A stretch of 10,374 nt of DNA from JAVBLT01 sp031553315 (GTDB lineage: Bacteria; Verrucomicrobiota; Kiritimatiellia; RFP12; DVOR01), in contig JAVBLT010000033.1 in the NCBI GenBank assembly GCA_031553315.1, positions 1 through 10,374 of the forward strand, given 5' to 3'. A program made the position numbers and the translations under genes. How positions within the stretch are numbered: position 1 is the first letter of the stretch; the number at the start of each line of letters is the position of its first letter. Shown here in pieces: positions 5,547 to 10,374 of the stretch. The notes beneath the pieces were generated by a model. That model worked only from the letters and a program-made list of their open reading frames with translations. It had not been told where the DNA came from and ran no database searches.

Positions 5547-6817
5547 ACCCCTTGTTAATCCTCTCCACCCTTCTTTTCCTCCTCGCCTCAGGCATTGCCC
5601 GCGCCCAGGAACCCCACTCGCACGGAGGCCAGCCCTGCCAAGGCCATGCGCACGATGAAGACGACGATGACGCCGAAGAAGAAGATGCCGCCGACCATGA
5701 TCACGACGACCCCGAAGCCATCATCCCCGACCACGCCCTGCGCCTGCTCGGCGTGACGACCGTCGAAGCTCAGGCCGGCATCATCGGCGAAGAGATCCGC
5801 ATCTCCGGTTCCTTTCAGCCGAGCACCGGCGGCGTCACCGTCTGCGGCGTTCCCGTCACAGGCTTCATCACCCTCCACGTCAAACCCGGCCAGCCCGTCA
5901 AAACCGGCGACCCGCTTTTCAGCGTCGCCTCCCCCGAGCTCATCGAGCGCCGCCAAGCCATCGCCGAAGCCCGCGCCGCCCTCGCCCAGGCAGAAACCTT
6001 CGCCCACGCCCTCGCCGATCGCCTCCAGGCCCTCCAAACCGCCGGCGGCCGCAACGCCGAGCTCACCCAGCAGCTTGCCGAGCGCAACAGCGAGCGCGAC
6101 ACCGCCCGCCAACGCCTCGCCACCCTCGAGCGCGCCTTCGCCGACCTCCTCTCCGGCACACACATCACCGAAACCGGCTACACCGTGACCGCCCCCCGCC
6201 CCGGCATCGCCGATTGCCTCCCCCTGCCCGCCCGCACCTGGAATGAAACCGGCAGCGCCCCCGTCCGCATCGTCGATCCCCAAGCCCTCCTCTTCCAGGC
6301 CGAAGCCCCCCTTGCCGAATCCCTCCGCCTGCGCGCAGGCATGACCGGCCGCGTGGAAAACGCCCAGCGCAAGCCCCTCACCGAAATGGCCGAAATCACC
6401 CTCGCCCCCATCGGCGACCCCCAGCGCCGCACGCGCGGCATCTACCTCCAAGCCCCCGTGACCGACGACCAAACCTTCCCCGGCATGCCCGCCACCCTCG
6501 CCGTCAACACCTGCCGCAGCGACCACGACCACCGCGGCCAAGTCGTCATCCCCGCCGCCTCCGTCGCGCGCGAAGGCCTCACAGCCCGCGTCTTCCTCCG
6601 CGACAGCGCCAACCCCAACCGCTTCACCGCCCGCCCCGTGATCCTCATCGAAGAAAGCAACGGCCTCGCCGTCGTCGAAGGCATCCACCCCGGCGAAGCC
6701 ATCGTCGTCCACGGCGCCTACGAGCTCAAACAAGCCTTCCCCGCCGCCGCCGCCAGCGAAAAGAAAGTCCCCGGCCATTTCCATGCCGACGGCCAATTCC
6801 ACACCGGCACCCATTAA
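5543..6817 (+). CDS. RND periplasmic adaptor with His/Asp-rich N-terminus (CzcB-like)
   Basis: The membrane-fusion subunit that joins pump and outer-membrane channel, 424 residues. Residues 1-21 are a signal peptide ending in A-R-A. Residues 25-57 form a metal-binding-type segment with H25, H27, C32, H35, H37, an Asp/Glu run, H52 and H54. The first half of the lipoyl domain is T-G-F-I-T-L-H-V-K-P-G (106-116) to S-P-E-L (130-133). An Ala/Glu/Arg-rich helical hairpin follows (about 134-203), then the second lipoyl half around T-V-T-A-P-R-P-G (214-221), and beta-barrel and membrane-proximal domains. The C-terminus ends in a His-rich tail with H412, H414, H420 and H424. GGAG lies 9 nt before the ATG. 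His-rich ends of this kind are known in adaptors of heavy-metal RND systems and point to Zn, Co, Ni, Cd or Cu rather than organic compounds; the exact ion is not determined. Confidence 0.92.
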   Translation: MNPLLILSTLLFLLASGIARAQEPHSHGGQPCQGHAHDEDDDDAEEEDAADHDHDDPEAIIPDHALRLLGVTTVEAQAGIIGEEIRISGSFQPSTGGVTVCGVPVTGFITLHVKPGQPVKTGDPLFSVASPELIERRQAIAEARAALAQAETFAHALADRLQALQTAGGRNAELTQQLAERNSERDTARQRLATLERAFADLLSGTHITETGYTVTAPRPGIADCLPLPARTWNETGSAPVRIVDPQALLFQAEAPLAESLRLRAGMTGRVENAQRKPLTEMAEITLAPIGDPQRRTRGIYLQAPVTDDQTFPGMPATLAVNTCRSDHDHRGQVVIPAASVAREGLTARVFLRDSANPNRFTARPVILIEESNGLAVVEGIHPGEAIVVHGAYELKQAFPAAAASEKKVPGHFHADGQFHTGTH

Positions 6818-6829
6818 TAGGATTTCACC

Positions 6830-9800
6830 ATGCGCACCCTCCTCACCTTCTGCCTCAACAACCGCCTCCTCACCGCCATCGTCACCGCCCTCCTCTGCGG
6901 CGGCTCCTACATGATCGTCAAATCACTACCCGTCGACGTATTTCCCGAGATCGAAGTTTCCCGCGTCACCATCCAGACCGAAGCCGCCGGCCTCACCGCC
7001 GAAGAAGTGGAACAATGGGTCACCATCCCCATCGAATCCGCCATGAGCGGCCTTGCCGGCGCCCGCCAGACCCGTTCCTCCTCCGGCAGCGGCCTCTCCT
7101 TCGTGTGGGTCGATTTCGCCCCCGGCTTCGACACCTGGCGCGCCCGCCAGACCGTCGCCGAGCGCCTCGCCACCCTCGACCTCCCCCCCGGCGCCGCCCC
7201 CGAAGTCGCCCCCATCGTCTCCGTCGCCGGCGAAATCCTCCTCATCGCCCTCACCGCCGAAGGCGAAAACCCCGCCAGCCCCACCGACCTGCGCATGACC
7301 GCCGAATACACCCTGCGCAACCGCCTCCTCGCCATACCCGGCGTCGGCCAAGTCGTCGTCCTGGGCGGCAGCCTCCCCGAATACCAGATCAACATCGACC
7401 CCGCCCGGCTCCGCCAGCACAACCTCACCCTCGACCACATCCTCAACGCCGCCACCGCCGCCCAATCCACCGCCACAGCCGGCTACCTCCCCGATTCCCA
7501 CGGCCTCGAAATCCCCCTCCGCCAGCTCGGCCGCATCACCAGCCTCGACGACCTCAAAACCGCCCCCATCCCCGGCGCCCCCGCCCCCACACGCCTGCAA
7601 GACGCCACCCAAGTCACCCTCGGCGGCGCCCCCCGCCGCGGCTCCGCCCACTACGGCCCCCACCCCGCCGTCATCCTCTCCATCCAAAAAGCCCCCGGCG
7701 GCAACACCCTCTCCCTCACCCGCGAAATCGACCGCACCCTCGATTCCTTCCAAGCCGCCACCCTCCCCCCCGGCATGAAAATCCACCGCGACGCCTACCG
7801 CCAGGCCGACTTCATCACCCTCTCCATGCACAACGGCCGCGACATCCTCATCGAAGCCACCCTCATCGTCATCCTCGTCCTCTTCCTCACCCTCTGGAAC
7901 ATCCGCACCGCCCTCATCACCCTCATCGCCATGCCCCTCTCCCTCCTCTTCGCCCTCGCCCTCTTCCCCCCCCTCAACCTCGGCATCAACATCATGACCC
8001 TCGGCGGCCTCGCCGTCGCCGTCGGCGACGTCGTCGACAACGCCGTCATCTTCGTCGAAAACGCCTGGCGCAACCTCACCCGCAACGCCCACCTCCCCCC
8101 CCCAACACGCCTCACCCGCAAACACGTCCTCATCCAGACCAGCCGCGAAGTCATCCACGCCGCCACCTTCTCCACCCTCATCATCCTCCTCGTCTTCCTT
8201 CCCCTCGTCTGCCTCAGCGGCATCGAAGGCCAATTCTTCCGCCCCCTCGGCATCGCCTACATCCTCGCCCTCGCCGCCTCCCTCCTCATCGCCATCACCC
8301 TCGTCCCCCTCGCCTGCCTCCTCTTCTTCAAAGAGCCCCGCGCCACCGCCCAGCCCCACCGCGAGCCCGCCTCCGTCCGCCTCATCAAACGCCTCTACAC
8401 CCCCCTCCTCACCCTCAGCACCCGTTACTACAAAACCACCTGCCTCCTCGCCCTCCTCCTCACCGCCGCCACCCTCACCCTCGCCGCCACCTTCGGCGCC
8501 TCCTTCCTCCCCCCCTTCCATGAAGACTGCTACACCGTCTTCATCAGCACCGTCCCCGGCACCTCCCTCGCCGAAACCGAGCGCCTCACCCAACACGCCG
8601 CCCAAGCCATCGCCACCCTCCCCGGCGTCAAAACCGTCACCCGCCGCACCGGCCGCGCCGAGCGCGACGAACACGCCGAACCCGTCTCCGCCAGCGAAAT
8701 CCTCGTCCGCGTCGACCTCAACCGCGACCAGACCCAGCTCCGGCAGGAAATCAACCGCATCATCACCGCCATCCCCGGCGCCGCCACCATGATCGGCTAC
8801 CCCATGGCCCACCGCATCTCCGCCATCCTCTCCGGAACCAACGCCGAAGTCGCCCTCAACATCTTCGGCGACGACCTCCCCACCCTCCGCGCCGCCACCG
8901 CCAAAGCCAAAGCCATCATCGACACCCTCCCCCAAGTCGCCGACGCCCAAGCCAACCGCGAAATCCTCGTCGACTCCCTCTGCATCCGCTACCGCAACCC
9001 CGACCTCCTCCGCCACAACCTCACCCGCGAAGACGCCGGCCGCCAAGTCGCCGCCGCCTTCAACGGCATCACCACCGGCCAAGTCGCCCAAAACCAATAC
9101 CGGTGGGACATCGTCATCCGCCTCACCGAAAACCACCGCCGCACCCCCCAAGACATCGCCACCCTCCGCCTCACCGCCCCCGACGGCTCCACCCCCCGCC
9201 TCGATGAAATCGCCGACATCTTCCCCGAGCCCACCTCCAACCTCATCATCCGCGACAACACCCGCCGCAAAGCCCTCATCTCCTGCAACCCCGCCCCCGG
9301 CGCCAACATCGGCGACCTCGTCGACACCCTCCGCCAACACGTCGAGCCCGCCATCAACGCCCTCGGCTGCACCGTCACCTACGGCGGCACCTACGAAGCC
9401 CGCCTCACCGCCGCCCGCCAGCTCCAGATCCTCGGCGGCGCCATCTTCCTCCTCATCCTCCTCATCCTCACCTTCGCCCTTAAAAAGTTCCGCTTCGCCC
9501 TCCTCATCCTCATCAACATCCCCCTCGCCCTCATCGGCGGCATCCTCGCCATCCGCCTCAGCACCCCCGTCGGCGCCAGCCCCATCCTCTCCGTCGCCAG
9601 CCTCGTCGGCTTCGTCACCCTCTTCGGCTTCGCCATCCGCAACGGCCTCCTCCTCCTCAACCGCTACCTCAGCCTTGAAGACACCGGGCACCCCCCCCTC
9701 CAAGCCATCCGGCACGGCAGCCTCGAGCGCGTCACCCCCATCATCATGACCAGCCTCACCACCATCCTCGGCCTCTGGCCCATCGTCATCGCCCAAAACA

Positions 9801-9922
9801 CCCCCGGCGGCGAACTCCTCGCCCCCCTCGCCATCGTCCAATTCGGCGGCATGATCAGCGCCACCCTCCTCAACCTCCTCATTCTCCCCGCCGCCTACCA
9901 CTGGCTCCGCAGCCGCGCTTAA
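6830..9922 (+). CDS. HME-RND heavy-metal efflux pump, inner-membrane subunit (CzcA/CusA-like)
   Basis: A 1030-residue proton-driven antiporter of full family length. Order of parts: TM1 (about 12-31); periplasmic porter domain (33-335); TM2-6 (about 337-500), with TM4 carrying the charged signature G-D-V-V-D-N-A-V-I-F-V-E-N (399-411: D400, D403, E410), the proton-relay pattern of heavy-metal RND pumps; TM7 (about 537-560) ending in F-L-P-P-F-H-E-D (559-566); a second porter domain with G-R-A-E-R-D-E-H-A-E (608-617); and TM8-12 (868-1024) with F-G-F-A-I-R-N-G (932-939). By eye, the three Met that bind Cu(I)/Ag(I) in CusA (573, 623, 672) are not matched, and the Lys of CusA's R-P-K-A-M-T is Ile here, so a CzcA-like or other divalent-metal role is more likely. 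AGGA lies 7 nt before the ATG. Almost all codons end in C. Confidence 0.94.
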   Translation: MRTLLTFCLNNRLLTAIVTALLCGGSYMIVKSLPVDVFPEIEVSRVTIQTEAAGLTAEEVEQWVTIPIESAMSGLAGARQTRSSSGSGLSFVWVDFAPGFDTWRARQTVAERLATLDLPPGAAPEVAPIVSVAGEILLIALTAEGENPASPTDLRMTAEYTLRNRLLAIPGVGQVVVLGGSLPEYQINIDPARLRQHNLTLDHILNAATAAQSTATAGYLPDSHGLEIPLRQLGRITSLDDLKTAPIPGAPAPTRLQDATQVTLGGAPRRGSAHYGPHPAVILSIQKAPGGNTLSLTREIDRTLDSFQAATLPPGMKIHRDAYRQADFITLSMHNGRDILIEATLIVILVLFLTLWNIRTALITLIAMPLSLLFALALFPPLNLGINIMTLGGLAVAVGDVVDNAVIFVENAWRNLTRNAHLPPPTRLTRKHVLIQTSREVIHAATFSTLIILLVFLPLVCLSGIEGQFFRPLGIAYILALAASLLIAITLVPLACLLFFKEPRATAQPHREPASVRLIKRLYTPLLTLSTRYYKTTCLLALLLTAATLTLAATFGASFLPPFHEDCYTVFISTVPGTSLAETERLTQHAAQAIATLPGVKTVTRRTGRAERDEHAEPVSASEILVRVDLNRDQTQLRQEINRIITAIPGAATMIGYPMAHRISAILSGTNAEVALNIFGDDLPTLRAATAKAKAIIDTLPQVADAQANREILVDSLCIRYRNPDLLRHNLTREDAGRQVAAAFNGITTGQVAQNQYRWDIVIRLTENHRRTPQDIATLRLTAPDGSTPRLDEIADIFPEPTSNLIIRDNTRRKALISCNPAPGANIGDLVDTLRQHVEPAINALGCTVTYGGTYEARLTAARQLQILGGAIFLLILLILTFALKKFRFALLILINIPLALIGGILAIRLSTPVGASPILSVASLVGFVTLFGFAIRNGLLLLNRYLSLEDTGHPPLQAIRHGSLERVTPIIMTSLTTILGLWPIVIAQNTPGGELLAPLAIVQFGGMISATLLNLLILPAAYHWLRSRA

Positions 9923-9941
9923 CAACAGAAAGGAAACACCC

Positions 9942-10082
9942 ATGAACACCCTCCTCCTCCTCCTCAGCCTCCAGATCCAGCCCCCCACCCTTCAAATTCC
10001 CGACCCCACCCAAACGACAATCGAAGCCCCCTGCCGCATCAACCGCCACAAACGCACCTGCACCATCTGCTGGCACAAGTGA
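9942..10082 (+). CDS. Small 46-residue Cys-containing protein at the end of the efflux operon
   Basis: Starts 19 nt after the pump gene, with AAAGGAAA as ribosome binding site (AGGAAA at 9931-9936, 5 nt before the ATG), and ends at TGA 10082, before the operon terminator. The product begins with a Leu-rich segment (residues 4-8 are all Leu, each encoded by CTC), then a Pro/Thr/Gln-rich middle, and closes with C31, H36, C40, C43 and H45 in a basic setting (C-R-I-N-R-H-K-R-T-C). The Cys/His set could bind one metal ion. The N-terminal segment is short for a signal peptide and lacks Lys or Arg, so export is doubtful. Codon use matches the pump gene. I know no family for it. Position, binding site and composition support a real gene; if it is not one, it is a C-rich spacer. 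Confidence 0.6.
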   Translation: MNTLLLLLSLQIQPPTLQIPDPTQTTIEAPCRINRHKRTCTICWHK

Positions 10083-10118
10083 CACCCACCCGCACTCCGA
10101 AAAATACCCCCCTCTCTC

Positions 10119-10153
10119 AAACCGGTCGCGCCCCGCGCCCGGTTTTTTTATTT
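10119..10153 (+). terminator. Rho-independent terminator of the efflux operon
   Basis: AAACCGG (10119-10125) pairs with CCGGTTT (10139-10145). Inside, after a single T/C mismatch, CGCG (10127-10130) pairs with CGCG (10134-10137) around a CCC loop. Seven T (10143-10149), then A and TTT, follow or overlap the 3' arm. It lies 36 nt after the stop of the small Cys protein, which places that gene inside the operon. Confidence 0.9.
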
Positions 10154-10226
10154 ACCGACACCCTCTTTTTTCAACAAACCACCCCATCATCATTTTCCCA
10201 TAACCCCTTCATTTCGGAAACCATCC

Positions 10227-10276
10227 ACCCCCGCCCAAACGGATGTCTGATTCGTTTTTTTGTTTGGGGCGGAGGT
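10227..10276 (+). promoter_or_regulatory. Leader with two mutually exclusive hairpins before the last gene
   Basis: Hairpin A: AAACGGAT (10237-10244) pairs with ATTCGTTT (10250-10257), with one G-U pair and a 5-nt loop, and is followed by TTTT-G-TTT, so it looks like a small terminator. Hairpin B: 10227-10240 pairs with 10262-10276 (seven pairs, a bulged G, three pairs, a mismatch, three pairs), which buries the GGAGG ribosome binding site (10271-10275). Both use 10237-10240, so they cannot form together. The pairings are read directly; a regulatory role is inference and requires transcription from upstream of 10227. I found no convincing promoter in 10154-10226, which otherwise shows no feature. 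Confidence 0.4.
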
Positions 10277-10285
10277 AAATTTGTT

Positions 10286-10374
10286 ATGAAAAAGATGGTT
10301 TTTTCCTTATCGGTTCTCCTCGCCGGTTACACATTGGCCCAAGTGGAAAGCCAAGTCGTCGGCTACAACACCGT
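10286..10374 (+). CDS. 5' end of an exported protein with a V-V-G-Y-N-T-V start (partial)
   Basis: Twenty-nine codons are visible before the window ends. M-K-K, a hydrophobic core and T-L-A (16-18) form a typical signal peptide, with cleavage probably before Q19. The mature protein begins Q-V-E-S-Q-V-V-G-Y-N-T-V. I recall this start from many exported proteins of Verrucomicrobiota and Kiritimatiellota, where members are often large surface proteins, sometimes with sorting tails; this is memory, not a search. A strong ribosome binding site, GGAGGT (10271-10276), lies 9 nt before the ATG but falls in one arm of a possible hairpin. Codon use is mixed (TTA, TTG, GTT and TCG occur), unlike the C-ending codons of the efflux operon. 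The function cannot be told from this fragment. Confidence 0.85.
   Translation, partial: MKKMVFSLSVLLAGYTLAQVESQVVGYNT

Noticed and set aside
5588..6814. A 408-codon open frame on the minus strand opposite the adaptor gene
   Set aside because: It is Gly/Ala/Asp-rich low complexity caused by the same codon bias; the plus-strand adaptor has clear lipoyl and coiled-coil parts.
7015..8523. A 502-codon Pro/Arg/His-rich open frame on the plus strand inside the pump gene
   Set aside because: It is a second-frame reading of C-rich codons, with no motif and no ribosome binding site, inside a gene with intact family signatures.
9951..9965. CTC repeat as a phase-variable microsatellite
   Set aside because: Five CTC units encode Leu in frame. 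A triplet repeat would not shift the frame, and similar CTC runs are common across the neighbouring pump gene.
6926..9988. A 1020-codon open frame on the minus strand, opposite the pump gene
   Set aside because: Its product is an unbroken Gly/Glu/Asp/Ala-rich string with no domain. It arises because the pump's C-ending codons leave few stop triplets on the other strand.

Overview
The window looks like chromosomal DNA of a high-GC, Gram-negative bacterium of the PVC group, most like Verrucomicrobiota or Kiritimatiellota. Three things suggest this. The first, partial gene ends in a PEP-CTERM-like sorting tail. The last, partial gene starts with a signal peptide followed by Q-V-V-G-Y-N-T-V, which I associate with exported proteins of these phyla. 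A secreted protein in the middle resembles a PVC hypothetical family. The taxonomic call is inference from memory; no rRNA or other marker gene is present.

Layout, left to right. (1) 2-193: 3' end of an exported, probably cell-surface protein, closed by a clear intrinsic terminator (231-262). (2) 263-438: AT-rich control region with a good sigma70-type promoter and a perfect 8-bp dyad at the expected transcription start, ahead of an XRE-family regulator with a coiled-coil tail (439-915). (3) 859-2628, minus strand: a two-gene unit, a YghZ-type aldo/keto reductase followed 9 nt later by uppP (undecaprenyl-diphosphatase). The 3' end of uppP overlaps the end of the XRE gene by 57 nt, tail to tail. 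(4) 2629-2808: divergent promoter region. (5) 2809-3741: secreted protein of unknown function. (6) 3827-10082: a probable metal-efflux operon. It holds a Cys/His-rich exported protein, a TolC-type outer-membrane lipoprotein, a His-rich periplasmic adaptor (CzcB-like), a 1030-residue HME-RND pump (CzcA/CusA-like), and a 46-residue Cys-containing small protein with a good ribosome binding site. A terminator follows at 10119-10153. (7) 10154-10374: a leader able to form two mutually exclusive RNA hairpins, then the start of another exported protein.

How the genes fit together. The efflux operon encodes all three parts of a tripartite pump: inner-membrane antiporter, periplasmic adaptor and outer-membrane channel. 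The channel and adaptor genes overlap by 4 nt and the pump gene starts 12 nt after the adaptor. Three of the five products carry Cys, His or Asp clusters suited to binding metal, so export of a divalent heavy metal is the likely job; the ion cannot be read from the sequence. No metal-responsive regulator lies in the window. The efflux genes show an extreme preference for C at the third codon position, unlike the XRE gene and the minus-strand pair. UppP recycles the lipid carrier for cell-wall precursors; the reductase beside it probably detoxifies small aldehydes.

No CRISPR array, insertion sequence, tRNA or rRNA was seen. The points most worth a second look are the two small Cys-rich proteins bracketing the pump genes, the alternative hairpins before the last gene, and the convergent overlap of the XRE gene with uppP.
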